From positions 1-64,000 of the forward strand of contig CATWQE010000003.1 of NCBI GenBank assembly GCA_958352855.1: 64,000 bases of DNA, read 5' to 3'. The first letter of the stretch is position 1; each line of letters opens with the position of its first letter. Made by a program: the position numbers and the translations under genes. The DNA is from an uncultured Bacillota bacterium (GTDB lineage Bacteria > Bacillota > Clostridia > Lachnospirales > Lachnospiraceae). Below the pieces are notes generated by a model. It worked only from the letters and a program-made list of their open reading frames with translations, was not told where the DNA came from and did not search any database. Below are positions 47,742 through 56,550 of the stretch, in pieces.

Positions 47742-48194
47742 TTACATTCCAAGAGAAAAATCTCCTGCTCCTTTTTCCTTGACATTCACAGAGATCTGAC
47801 AGTCCGCAGCATGTTCCGCATTAATTTCCAATGCATAATCAATAAGAAGATCCAGGCTGTTTTCCTGTTCTTTAATATCAATCCTGGTAGCTGCGATTCC
47901 CATCTGAAGATTTCCAAAAGGCGTTGCATAATATGTAAGATTCTTCTTGTTTTCTTCAAAAATCATCTGTACATTGGTAAGTCCCTTTTTCTTAACCTCC
48001 ACACTGTTTCCTGAGATTTTAATACTGTTTTTCGTCGGCTCTGTAAAGCCCTCAATCCGTTCTTCAAAAAAAATATAATGATGGCCATTTTTGAAATAAT
48101 AGTCACCCTTTGCCACCAGTTCTACTTCTTCTGAATCATTTGTTTCTTCCAGGCTCTGCAGACCTTTAATTGTGACTAACACATCTTTTGTCAT
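47742..48194 (-). CDS. DUF1934 domain protein
   Basis: A 150-residue beta-rich protein of the DUF1934 (YwiB-like) family: a start DVLVTIKGLQSLEE, then GDYYFKNGHHYIFFEE, and TYYATPFGNLQMGI in the second half. The fold is calycin-like; a role in spore or wall biology has been proposed from context in other Firmicutes but is unproven. It begins one base after the glutamate racemase gene ends and is the last gene of the gerA-spoIIR-murI unit. Confidence 0.85.
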   Translation of the reverse strand: MTKDVLVTIKGLQSLEETNDSEEVELVAKGDYYFKNGHHYIFFEERIEGFTEPTKNSIKISGNSVEVKKKGLTNVQMIFEENKKNLTYYATPFGNLQMGIAATRIDIKEQENSLDLLIDYALEINAEHAADCQISVNVKEKGAGDFSLGM

Positions 48195-48195
48195 G

Positions 48196-49017
48196 TTAAT
48201 ACTCCTCTATATTAATCTGTTTTGTCATCTTCACATCATAAGGCAGAATCGAATTGGCAAATTCCTGAAAATGTTCCTCCTCATCACTGACAAAAAAACG
48301 ATACGGGAATTCCTCTTCTTCCTCTCCTTCGTGTTCCAGATGTTCTCTTTTTAAAAGCCGCTCCAATTCTTTTGCTGTCTCATAGGCAGGATTTACCAGA
48401 GTAACCTGCTCTCCCACCAGTGTTTTCAGCATGGACCTCAACAGTGGATAATGCGTACACCCCAAAATCAGGGTATCAATATCCTGACAAAGCAGTGGCT
48501 CCAGATACCGTTTTGCAACCTCAATGGTTACAGGGTCTTTGAGCCATCCTTCTTCCACCAAGGGTACAAACAAAGGGCATGGCTGGCCGATGACCTGAAT
48601 CTGTGGGTCTTCTTTTTGTATAATGGTTTTGTATAAACAGGATTTCACAGTAGCTCTGGTTCCAATCAGCCCTATTTTTTTATTTCTGGTAGTAAGGGCC
48701 GCTACTTTTGCCCCTGGTTTGACCACACCGATTATGGGAATATCAATTTCTTCCCGGATGGTTTCCAGCGCAAGGGCGCTGGCTGTATTACAGGCTACCA
48801 CAATGGCCTTTACATTCTGAGTCTGTAAAAAACGGACAATCTGTCTGGAATAACGGATAACGGTTTCCTTTGATTTACTTCCATAGGGCACCCTTGCAGT
48901 ATCCCCAAAGTACACGATTCTTTCATGGGGAAGATTCCGCATAATCTCTCTGGCTACGGTAAGACCTCCGACTCCTGAGTCAAAAACACCGATTGGTGCA
49001 TCTTTTCTCTGATTCAT
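48196..49017 (-). CDS. murI: Glutamate racemase
   Basis: A 273-residue enzyme that makes D-glutamate for peptidoglycan. Both catalytic cysteines are present: VVACNTASAL and ILGCTHYPLL. The start PIGVFDSGVGGLTVAREI and YFGDTARVPYG are also typical. It is cytoplasmic and works as a dimer. It lies between spoIIR (62 bases upstream) and the DUF1934 gene (one base downstream), in the same orientation. Confidence 0.95.
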   Translation of the reverse strand: MNQRKDAPIGVFDSGVGGLTVAREIMRNLPHERIVYFGDTARVPYGSKSKETVIRYSRQIVRFLQTQNVKAIVVACNTASALALETIREEIDIPIIGVVKPGAKVAALTTRNKKIGLIGTRATVKSCLYKTIIQKEDPQIQVIGQPCPLFVPLVEEGWLKDPVTIEVAKRYLEPLLCQDIDTLILGCTHYPLLRSMLKTLVGEQVTLVNPAYETAKELERLLKREHLEHEGEEEEEFPYRFFVSDEEEHFQEFANSILPYDVKMTKQINIEEY

Positions 49018-49079
49018 TTTCTAACCTCTTATTTATCGTTTGTGTTTCATTGTACCCTTATCTTGTGCAGAATGCAAGT

Positions 49080-49751
49080 TCAAAACCAGCGAAATCCAAA
49101 TCTCAGCTTTTTCTTCTCCCTGGAATCCCCCAGAATTTCCTGAAATTCTTCTGCTGTAAGGACTTCTTTTAAATCTTCCTTTTTCTCTTCTGTGACAATG
49201 CCATAAGTATCCTCCAGAAAACAAAGGCTTGGATAAAGGACACACCACCAGTTCTGCCCCTTTGCACTTCCGATTTTCACCTTCAAGGCTTCATACTCCC
49301 CAGCCGGAAAGGTGCAGTCCCCATAGGTTTTCTCCGGAAAATAGGTTTTCTCCACCACCGCTTCTACAGGATAATCAAATCCCTGTTCCTCTATGAAATT
49401 TTCTGCCTCCCGCTCAATTTCTGTTAAATGTGTTAAAACAGCTTCTTTGGTCTCTTCCAGATTGGCATCCTCTCCCAAAATTCCCTTTAAATATTCCACA
49501 ATCCTGGTTTTTACCTTTAATTTCAGCTCCTGGTCTTTCTCTGTATCACTATTTGCAATGACATGGAGACGGAAAACCTCTCCTGCAATCCCCTGTTGGA
49601 TTTCCCGCTCCAGACGTGCCTTGATTTCCCGGTTTTCCTTTTTCAAACGTACTGTATTAAGCCCTGTGAGAAAAAGCGTACCAGCAAGGCCCATTAAAAG
49701 TGCTGCCAGCAAGATTTTTTTATTCTGTAATTTTTCCAATGCTTTTTTCAT
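49080..49751 (-). CDS. spoIIR: Stage II sporulation protein R
   Basis: A 223-residue protein made in the forespore and sent across its membrane to trigger SpoIIGA, which activates sigma-E in the mother cell. An N-terminal helix (10-32) is followed by the hallmark FRLHVIANSDTEKDQ. The rest matches the family (EEQGFDYPV, FPAGEYEALKVKIG, NWWCVLYPSLCF). ATG at 49751 has AGGAGG 12 bases upstream, part of a hairpin that also holds the stop of the gerAB-gerAC gene (49762-49784), which suggests translational coupling. Its position after gerA genes is unusual, since gerA operons are normally sigma-G-dependent. Confidence 0.92.
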   Translation of the reverse strand: MKKALEKLQNKKILLAALLMGLAGTLFLTGLNTVRLKKENREIKARLEREIQQGIAGEVFRLHVIANSDTEKDQELKLKVKTRIVEYLKGILGEDANLEETKEAVLTHLTEIEREAENFIEEQGFDYPVEAVVEKTYFPEKTYGDCTFPAGEYEALKVKIGSAKGQNWWCVLYPSLCFLEDTYGIVTEEKKEDLKEVLTAEEFQEILGDSREKKKLRFGFRWF

Positions 49752-49761
49752 TCCTATGTAC

Positions 49762-49784
49762 CTCCTGATACTTTCTATCAGGAG
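49762..49784 (-). promoter_or_regulatory. Hairpin that covers the spoIIR ribosome site and the gerAB-gerAC stop
   Basis: Minus-strand arms CTCCTGATA (49776-49784) and TATCAGGAG (49762-49770) enclose five bases. The 5' arm contains the TGA of the upstream gene; the 3' arm contains most of the AGGAGG used by spoIIR. Ribosomes that reach the TGA would open the stem. There is no T-run, so it is not a terminator. Confidence 0.6.
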
Positions 49785-51442
49785 TATGGACCAATCTGAG
49801 GTTTTTTATTCACTACCGTTACTTCCGGCAGTTTTGGCAGTTCTTCCTTTCTGTGCCATGCATTGTACAAATCCTGGAGACTGACTGCATCCTTTGGTTT
49901 TCCCTCCAGATTGTTTTCCAAAATTCCGGTGAGATAATCCCCCACTGATTCTTCTCCCTGTCCATCCAGGCTCATAAGCTCCTTTGGGTCGGCGCTTACA
50001 AATACATACAGATTTCCTGCCACCGAAGGCTTCTCCTCCAGATAAGCCAACAACTCTTCCAGCGCTTCCTCCTGTTGGAGAATCCCCCTTCCAAGAATCA
50101 GGGTTTTCAGATGTCCCATATCCAGGTAATTTTTCTGATTCTGATTAAAATGTGCCTCTGCCTCTTGGGGTGTCTTGCCTTCATACACAATGGCCTGGGG
50201 TTCACTTCCCTCTGTTTCACTTTTCCCCTGCCCTGTCATGGCGGATAATTGAGGAATCCCATAAATCAACTGATATTTTCCATCTACGTAATCAGCGCTT
50301 ACAGCCAATGGAAAAATACGGTCCTCCAAAGAAACTCCACATCCGGTAAGACACAGCGACAAAATCAGGCACAGGGCTCCTGCTTTTGCACAGGCTCTCT
50401 TCTTTCGCCCTTTCATTCCTGCCAAAATAAGAAGCAGGACAAACACTGGCCCATAAAAACGTATGGTAACAACAAAAAACCAGGACGTAGGAATTTTCAT
50501 TTTTTCCCATAAAATAGCTGCTGCTATCATCCCTGACGCTGTGAATAAAGCAGTTTTTTCCATTTTAATCCGTACCAAAAGCTCATGCTGATAAAAGAAA
50601 ATACTTCCAAGGCCAAACAACAGGCTAAATACCACAGCCGCCACAAAAAACACATCCACTCTCTGCAAAAAATTTCCGGGTATCTGAATCCCCGCCATAA
50701 AATCAATGACAGGATAATTCTTATGCTCGTATCCTCCAATTCCAAAGCTCCCTTGCAAAAGTACCAGTACAAATATCAGCATGCCAGTAAGCACTGCAAT
50801 ACTGCTTCCCATAATGTGTCTGGTCTCTCCTGGTTTTCTCACATTTCCAAGGGTCACAGGAAGAAACACAAAAGGCAGAAAAATACATACCACTTCCCAG
50901 GTTCCCAAAAGCCAGCCTTTTAGACTGAGACTTCCCATTTCCTGTAAATATTCCGGTTTCATTCTCAAAATTCCCAGAAAAAACAGAATTCCCAGAAGAA
51001 TAATCAGAAACGGAAAGCACACCTCTGCCATTCTCCCTCTGCGCTCCAGCCCCTGATGACTTCCAAAATAAGCTGCCAGGCCAGCCAGAAGAAGGATAAT
51101 CCAGGAAGCGTTGCCCTCTACCAAAAACCGTTTTGTTACACGTACTATCACAAGCAGAAGCAAAATCCCCATAAGCCAAAGCCAGGATACATAGAAAAAG
51201 ACCAGGCATCTGCCCCAAAATTTCCCCAGATATTTTTCCGGGTATTGGAAAACCGTTTTTATTCGCGCAAAATAGGTACAAAGAAGCAAATAAATCCCCA
51301 TTCCAGTAAGAAGGGCAAGAATTCCCTGGCGTCCATGCAGTTTGGGCATCACAGGAATCACCAGAATATAAATGCCTGCCAATCCTGTAAAAATCTGCCT
51401 GAATAACTGCCTGTGGGAAATCTGTGCATTATCGGCATACAT
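49778..51442 (-). CDS. GerAB-GerAC fusion, spore germination protein
   Basis: A 554-residue protein in two parts. Residues 1-360 are a GerAB-type permease with ten helices (start ISHRQLFRQIF, and the helix pair around NYPVIDFMAGIQIPGNFLQRVD), which binds germinants. After the last helix comes an internal lipobox LCLTGC and about 185 residues matching the N-terminal part of GerAC (RIFPLAVSADY, YEGKTPQEAEAHFNQ, HLKTLILGRGIL). GerAC itself is usually 350-400 residues, so its C-terminal domains are missing. It overlaps gerAA by one base (TGATG). Fused GerAB-GerAC is uncommon; the usual order is three genes. Confidence 0.85.
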   Translation of the reverse strand: MYADNAQISHRQLFRQIFTGLAGIYILVIPVMPKLHGRQGILALLTGMGIYLLLCTYFARIKTVFQYPEKYLGKFWGRCLVFFYVSWLWLMGILLLLVIVRVTKRFLVEGNASWIILLLAGLAAYFGSHQGLERRGRMAEVCFPFLIILLGILFFLGILRMKPEYLQEMGSLSLKGWLLGTWEVVCIFLPFVFLPVTLGNVRKPGETRHIMGSSIAVLTGMLIFVLVLLQGSFGIGGYEHKNYPVIDFMAGIQIPGNFLQRVDVFFVAAVVFSLLFGLGSIFFYQHELLVRIKMEKTALFTASGMIAAAILWEKMKIPTSWFFVVTIRFYGPVFVLLLILAGMKGRKKRACAKAGALCLILSLCLTGCGVSLEDRIFPLAVSADYVDGKYQLIYGIPQLSAMTGQGKSETEGSEPQAIVYEGKTPQEAEAHFNQNQKNYLDMGHLKTLILGRGILQQEEALEELLAYLEEKPSVAGNLYVFVSADPKELMSLDGQGEESVGDYLTGILENNLEGKPKDAVSLQDLYNAWHRKEELPKLPEVTVVNKKPQIGPYS

Positions 51443-52959
51443 CAGCGGCTGCCTCCCTTCTGTTTTTGATTCTGACTCTCTTTTGTACGAAGTTTTATCT
51501 TCTGATTCTCTCTTGCATAAATGGGTCTCCTGGTTAGAAAGCGAAAGGGAATCCGGATAATACTGTCTCGCTCTTCGCAGTACCCTGCATGGGTCTTGGC
51601 CGCAAAAGGAGAAAGATAGGGGATTCCAAAACTTTTCAGTCCCGCCAGATGACTTGCAGTCAGATAAAGACCAAGAAGAATTCCAAACACGCCAAGAGTA
51701 CCGCCCAGCAGAATAAATCCAAATTTCAACAGCCGGAAAGGCGCTGAAAAGCTTTCACTGGGAATAGCCAGAGAACAAAGGGCTGTCACCGCAACCACGA
51801 CCACCACAATGGGGCTTACCAGATTCGCCTCTACTGCCGCCTGGCCTACAATCAACCCGCCTACAATTCCAATGGTTCCGCCCAAAGGCCCCGGCATTCT
51901 GATACCAGCCTCCCGAATGGTTTCAAAAGCAATCTCCATAAATAAAATTTCCAGTATTCCAGGAAAGGGCACCCCTTGTCTTGCCTCTGAAAAGGATAAA
52001 ATCAGATTGGTAGGTAAAACCTGTGTATGAAAGTTGGTCACTGCCAGATAGGTCCCGGAAAAAAGCAGGGTAATCAAAACTGCGCAGTAGCGGATGATTC
52101 TCTGCAAAGACACAATCTCAAATCGGTTATACGAATCCTCACTGACCTGGAGAAAATCATTAAACACTGCCGGAAGCAAAATTCCCATGGGCGAATGGTC
52201 GCATAAAAGCAAAATCCTGCCATTTAAAATTTCTGCTGCACATTTATCCGGTCTTTCTGTGGTCTGAAACTGGGGAAAAGGGGACAGCCAGTTGCTTTCT
52301 GTAAGCTGTTCCACCACCCCGGAATCCAGCACCCCGTCTATCACAAAAGAATCCAGTCTGTCCTCCAAATCCTCCAAAAGCTCAGGGCGCACCAAATCTT
52401 CCATATACAGAAGCTGCACCAGAGTCTGACTTCTGTTTCCCAGTGTTTTTTGTTTCACTTTTAACCTGGTATCTCTGATTCTTTTTCTCACCAGGGCAGA
52501 ATTTGTCTTAACTGCATCCGTAAACCCCTCCTTGGAGCCCCGCAGCACCTTTTCCCTGGTGGCTTCGGAAACACTTAAATTGGGATAGCCTTTGCTGGAT
52601 ACCTTAATGGCTCTTGCATAACCATCCAGAAAAAACAAAGCATTCCCTGCCAGCATGGAAGCAAAAGCCTGATCCATGGAATCCATGGGCTGCACATCTG
52701 AAATTCCCATGCCATTATCCCGTACAAATTCCAGAATCTCTTCTGCCGGCATTTCCCACATGTGGTTTACCAGTTTACCAATGACGGAATCCTCCAAAAC
52801 CATGTTGCTCACTGCCACTTCTATATAAACCACCAGACACCGGATTTTCTTCTCTTCCCCCAGAAGCATGGGGCGAATAATAAAATCATCACAGTTTTTC
52901 AGACGTTTCCTGATATATGCTTCATTCTCCTCTATGTGAGGCGAAATATCACCCTTCAT
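51442..52959 (-). CDS. gerAA: Spore germination protein GerAA
   Basis: A 505-residue A-subunit of a germinant receptor. The cytoplasmic N-terminal domain (1-250) includes DFIIRPMLLGEEKKI and the conserved NGRILLLCDHSPMGILLP; five or six helices follow (about 280-440), with AFETIREAGIRMPGPLGGTIGIVGGLIVGQAAV, quoted here in part, as the family core. It sits in the spore inner membrane and forms a ring with the B and C subunits. It is the first of the unit gerAA, gerAB-gerAC, spoIIR, murI, DUF1934. The basic tail is rich in K and Q. Confidence 0.93.
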   Translation of the reverse strand: MKGDISPHIEENEAYIRKRLKNCDDFIIRPMLLGEEKKIRCLVVYIEVAVSNMVLEDSVIGKLVNHMWEMPAEEILEFVRDNGMGISDVQPMDSMDQAFASMLAGNALFFLDGYARAIKVSSKGYPNLSVSEATREKVLRGSKEGFTDAVKTNSALVRKRIRDTRLKVKQKTLGNRSQTLVQLLYMEDLVRPELLEDLEDRLDSFVIDGVLDSGVVEQLTESNWLSPFPQFQTTERPDKCAAEILNGRILLLCDHSPMGILLPAVFNDFLQVSEDSYNRFEIVSLQRIIRYCAVLITLLFSGTYLAVTNFHTQVLPTNLILSFSEARQGVPFPGILEILFMEIAFETIREAGIRMPGPLGGTIGIVGGLIVGQAAVEANLVSPIVVVVVAVTALCSLAIPSESFSAPFRLLKFGFILLGGTLGVFGILLGLYLTASHLAGLKSFGIPYLSPFAAKTHAGYCEERDSIIRIPFRFLTRRPIYARENQKIKLRTKESQNQKQKGGSR

Positions 52960-52989
52960 TGTACTTCCCTCCTTTTTGCCAATAAACTG

Positions 52990-53019
52990 AAAAAGAGAGG
53001 CATGTCTCTTGCCTCTCTT
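52990..53019 (-). terminator. Terminator of the GntR gene
   Basis: Minus-strand AAGAGAGGCA (53010-53019) pairs with TGCCTCTCTT (52993-53002) around seven bases and runs into TTTTT. It lies 40 bases past the GntR stop at 53059 and ahead of gerAA. Confidence 0.85.
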
Positions 53020-53058
53020 CTAGTATTTCTTATAACGCTTATTCTATTCGTTTTTCTT

Positions 53059-53724
53059 CTATTCCTGGTTTAAGCTTCGAATAATGGCTTTTTGCTGATT
53101 ATCAATATGAATACTCACATATTGTTCAGCCTGCTGCTCATCCCGTTCCCGCAAGGCCTGACAAATAGCCTTATGCTCCTCTGCCAGTGTTCTTCGCACA
53201 GCAATATCCTTTAGGTATTCCATGCGATAGCGGTACATCTGCTCCCGAAGATTGTTTAAAAGCTGTACCAGTCTCTGGTTATTGGTAGCCTGATAAATGG
53301 TATCATGAAACTTCACATCCATCTCTGCCAGTTCTGTAAGATTTCCTGATTCAATTAATTTCTGAAAGCTTTGCTCTATGGTTTCCAGTTTCTCCAGTTC
53401 CTCTCCTGTTATCCTCTTACATGCAAGAGAAATTGCCAGAACCTCCATTCCCTTTCTTACTTCCAGAACGTCATTTAAATCCCTCTCTGTAATGGATGCC
53501 ACCTTTGCCCCTTTTCTGGGCGCCATAACCACCAGCCCCTCAAGCTCCAGCTTTCTAATGGCTTCTCTGATAGGGGTCCGGCTCACACCCAGCTTATCTG
53601 CCAGGGCAATTTCCATAAGACGCTCCCCTGGTTTTAACTCTCCCTTTAAAATAGCTCTTCGTAATGTATTAAAAACCACATCACGCAAGGGCAGATATTC
53701 ATCCATTTCCATCTCCAGATTCAT
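53059..53724 (-). CDS. GntR family regulator (FadR subfamily)
   Basis: A 221-residue regulator. The winged helix-turn-helix is at 10-75 (LRRAILKGELKPGERLMEIALADKLG in part, VSRTPIREAIRKLELEGLV in part). The FCD ligand domain fills 80-215 with the metal-binding pattern D...H (EMDVKFHDTIYQATNN) and later His residues (EEHKAICQAL, YVSIHIDNQQ). This is the FadR/GntR-FCD group, which often controls organic-acid or sugar-acid genes. It follows ispE by two bases, but the ligand and targets are not shown by context. Confidence 0.9.
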   Translation of the reverse strand: MNLEMEMDEYLPLRDVVFNTLRRAILKGELKPGERLMEIALADKLGVSRTPIREAIRKLELEGLVVMAPRKGAKVASITERDLNDVLEVRKGMEVLAISLACKRITGEELEKLETIEQSFQKLIESGNLTELAEMDVKFHDTIYQATNNQRLVQLLNNLREQMYRYRMEYLKDIAVRRTLAEEHKAICQALRERDEQQAEQYVSIHIDNQQKAIIRSLNQE

Positions 53725-53726
53725 TG

Positions 53727-54599
53727 CTATTTCCTCCTTCCTCCATTATTAAACACAGTAGTAAGGAATACTGTTCTCGCCAATCGGCTTTCCCTAAGAG
53801 CCTCACAAGCCTGTTCCGCCAATGTTTTATCATCAAACAATCCAAAAACCGTAGGACCGCTTCCGCTCATCATAGCATTTAAAGCCCCATGTTCCTTCAT
53901 ATGGTTCTTGATTTCCTCAATAATCGGATACTGTGGAATAGTAACGGTCTCTAATACATTTTCCATCAAATCTGCCATTTTATACAGGTTATGCCACTGA
54001 ATGGCATCCAGCATTTCATCAATCCTTGGATGGGATTTCAGCTCGTTGGCATGGAGGTTTTCATAAACAAACTTTGTAGAGACACTAATGCCCGGCTTTC
54101 CAATAAGCACATAGCAATCCGGACAAGCCGGCAAAGCCCGAAGCTTGTCTCCAATTCCCTCTGCTAAAGCAGTACCTCTTAACAGACAATAGGGAACATC
54201 TGCCCCTATTTTTACTCCACGCTCCATTAAGTCCTTCACAGATAAGCCCAACTGGAAGAGCCTGTTGACGCCAATCATAGCTGCCGCAGCATCTGAGCTT
54301 CCTCCTGCCATACCTGCTGCCACAGGAATCATTTTCTGCAAATCTACGGTAAGACCTTCTTTTATCTGAAACTCCTCCATCAGCATATTCGCTGCCCGAT
54401 ATACCAGATTATTCTGATTCACCGGAACATACGGAAGATTTGTGGTAATCCGAATACCAGGTTCTTCGCTGATTTCCATGTCCAACTGGTCATACATATT
54501 GATGGTCTGCATAATCATACGCAGTTCATGATAACCATCCTCCCGCCTGCCAAGAACATCCAGACCCAGATTTATCTTCGCCAGCGCTCTTAATCTCAT
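53727..54599 (-). CDS. ispE: 4-diphosphocytidyl-2-C-methyl-D-erythritol kinase
   Basis: A 290-residue GHMP kinase of the MEP pathway to isoprenoid precursors. It phosphorylates CDP-methylerythritol using ATP. The three GHMP motifs are clear: AKINLGLDVLGRREDGYHE (residues 6-24), PVAAGMAGGSSDAAA (about 91-105) and MSGSGPTVFGLF near the C-terminus. It starts with ATG at 54599 and is followed after two bases by the GntR gene, so both are in one operon. Confidence 0.95.
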   Translation of the reverse strand: MRLRALAKINLGLDVLGRREDGYHELRMIMQTINMYDQLDMEISEEPGIRITTNLPYVPVNQNNLVYRAANMLMEEFQIKEGLTVDLQKMIPVAAGMAGGSSDAAAAMIGVNRLFQLGLSVKDLMERGVKIGADVPYCLLRGTALAEGIGDKLRALPACPDCYVLIGKPGISVSTKFVYENLHANELKSHPRIDEMLDAIQWHNLYKMADLMENVLETVTIPQYPIIEEIKNHMKEHGALNAMMSGSGPTVFGLFDDKTLAEQACEALRESRLARTVFLTTVFNNGGRRK

Positions 54600-54663
54600 G
54601 TGGTTTCCTCCCTGAAAATTGTTTTATTTTTGTATACACAGATATGAGCGTAAACTGCCTAAC

Positions 54664-54805
54664 GAATTGTTCCGCACTTTGTGCTCTCACAATTCTGCCC
54701 CAAATTCGGATATCGTGAAGCTTACGCTCCACTTTTATCCTCATTTTGGGGCGGGTCATAAAGGCATAAAACCACTTATGTACAAGCACAACGTAGTTTA
54801 TGACC
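54664..54805. repeat. Chain of three adjacent hairpins in the ispE upstream region
   Basis: Three inverted repeats follow each other almost without gaps: GAATTGT/ACAATTC (54664-54695, with an inner GCAC/GTGC), GCCCCAAA/TTTGGGGC (54697-54752, with an inner imperfect GTGAAGC/GCTCCAC) and GGTCATAAA/TTTATGACC (54754-54805). The gap of about 290 bases between the ispE gene and the Rpn-like remnant contains no open frame. The layout resembles the hairpin block at 29.2 kb, but the sequence differs. It could be a non-autonomous mobile element or a structured leader. Confidence 0.6.
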
Positions 54806-54889
54806 TTTTGCCCCTGGCATTTTGTACATTGTATATTGTATTCTATTTAGTACATTTTATTCTATATGAAAATCTTTTATTTTTCAACG

Positions 54890-55222
54890 TCATTTTTTTA
54901 CAAATTCTGCGGCTTCTTCTTGGGTCAGTTGATACTTTTCCTCAATTTTCCTCAAAATATCCTCTTCCGGGATATCCAGTTCCCTAAGAGACTCAACTAA
55001 AATCATAATACTTTGTTCTCGTTCTTCCTGTTTTGCTGATTCCTTCATATCTTCTAAAGCCTTACACATGTTTACTTTACCTCTTTCATTCACGTATTTT
55101 TGTTTATCTGGCATTAAGTCCTGGGAATTCGTAAGAATGCTAATCATATCATAGGCATCTTCTTCTAATTCTGTAAATCCTTCCTGATTGTTTACATTTT
55201 TTCCTATACAATGCCCAGACAT
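54890..55222 (-). pseudogene. C-terminal remnant of an Rpn/PD-(D/E)XK nuclease transposase-like gene
   Basis: A 110-codon frame. Its second half (KALEDMKESAKQEEREQSIM, then DIPEEDILRKIEEKYQLT) resembles the C-terminal helical tail of Rpn-family recombination-promoting nucleases, which are about 300 residues long in clostridia. The catalytic PD-(D/E)XK part is absent, and the first 12 residues overlap the upstream gene end. It is best read as a remnant, although a short expressed protein cannot be excluded. The hairpin chain just downstream may be part of the same insertion. Confidence 0.55.
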
Positions 55223-55959
55223 TTCTTAAGCAAGCGACATCCATGCGCATATAAGGATATTTTATGCTTCTTACCAATATCCATATACCAGCCATCCATA
55301 TTTTGCTTATCCACAGCAACCAAAATCGCTGTCATTTGCCTGTAAGGGTCCAGTGCGTTCTCAAAAACAATCATATTCTTTCCATGGTCTTTTACAAATG
55401 CTTTTGTCTCTTCCGAAATCTCATCCATATATACAAAAATAATCAGGCAAAAATTACTTCCTTTTTTTGTGTTCATATCAATATGGTCAAGCTGCCAATT
55501 CAAAGTTTCTTCCATATCATTTCCTTCTGTAACACGAACACAATAAGAAACCGAATCCTTTAATGGGGAAAATTCTTTTTTAAAAAGCCATCCGTCCTCT
55601 TGTAATTCAAATTGATGATTTAAAAATTTTTGTTTTACACTGTTCATGTCAGACAACGGAATCCTATTCAACTCCTGACTGTCATATTTTTTATCCATTT
55701 TAACTGCTTCATCATACATTGCATAAGAGTAATTTTTTAAAATTAATATGAGCGCAAGTATGCCAAAGCCTCCTGCGCCTATTGCGACAAATGGATCTAA
55801 CCATGGGTAATCTCTGTTTTGAAGCGCTATACCAAGCAGCAAAAACGCAACTGCTATTCCTATAGCCGCGAATCCTATCCAAAAACGCTTTTTTCCTTTG
55901 GCAACCTCTACTTCACTTATTTCTTTATTTTCTTCTAAAACTTCATCTTGTTTTTCCAT
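55204..55959 (-). CDS. Membrane protein of unknown function
   Basis: A 251-residue protein: an acidic N-terminal 22 residues, two helices (about 27-46 and 54-74), then a soluble cytoplasmic domain (85-245) with GWLFKKEFSPLKDSV and KNMIVFENALDPYRQM. No known family is recognised. ATG at 55959 has AGGAGG five bases upstream. It is the last of four small membrane-protein genes on this strand (57832 to 55204), which probably form one operon or were gained together. Confidence 0.6.
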   Translation of the reverse strand: MEKQDEVLEENKEISEVEVAKGKKRFWIGFAAIGIAVAFLLLGIALQNRDYPWLDPFVAIGAGGFGILALILILKNYSYAMYDEAVKMDKKYDSQELNRIPLSDMNSVKQKFLNHQFELQEDGWLFKKEFSPLKDSVSYCVRVTEGNDMEETLNWQLDHIDMNTKKGSNFCLIIFVYMDEISEETKAFVKDHGKNMIVFENALDPYRQMTAILVAVDKQNMDGWYMDIGKKHKISLYAHGCRLLKKCLGIV

Positions 55960-55984
55960 CTTGACCTCCTGTTTATAATACGAA

Positions 55985-56485
55985 TCATTCATTTGCCTCT
56001 TCTACTACTTCTATCTTTGCATGCAGTATATTTTCAAGATATACCAAAACCAATCGACGCATTTCTTCACATTTTCCTATAGCTGAAATATTTTTATACA
56101 GCATAAACAATGGGAAAATAAATAAAATAAGCACTTCTGCCAAAATTAAAATATCTCCTTTAGAAAAAATGAATGCAAAGAAAAGCATGATAAGCAGAAA
56201 AAATTGTGCGCCTCTTTTTATGTATGGCAAAAGTACAAACCTACCTTCCAACATCACATCTTGTCCATAGCTCTTTACATGAGTCTGAAGCATTTCCCAA
56301 CCTCCCCCTGTCATGCCACTTGCTGCATATCCGATACATAATGTCTCATTTTCTTCCCTGTACGTTGCAAGTACCATATTTTTATAGGCCTGATTGGAAA
56401 AACTTAACGGTTTTGTGGTTTGCTTAACCTGATTCAGCAATTCTTCTTTGGAACAGGGAACATATATTTTATAATATTCCTGCAT
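55985..56485 (-). CDS. Membrane protein of unknown function
   Basis: A 166-residue protein: an N-terminal soluble part (1-85, with YYKIYVPCSKEELLNQV), two helices (about 90-130) and a short helical C-terminus. No family recognised. It sits 25 bases before the next gene of the group and 65 bases after the previous one. Confidence 0.6.
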   Translation of the reverse strand: MQEYYKIYVPCSKEELLNQVKQTTKPLSFSNQAYKNMVLATYREENETLCIGYAASGMTGGGWEMLQTHVKSYGQDVMLEGRFVLLPYIKRGAQFFLLIMLFFAFIFSKGDILILAEVLILFIFPLFMLYKNISAIGKCEEMRRLVLVYLENILHAKIEVVEEANE

Positions 56486-56550
56486 ATCCAGCCCTTTCTC
56501 ATAAGATTTTCTATGTTGCTTGTGTTAAACTTTTTCCTCCAACAGCATTT

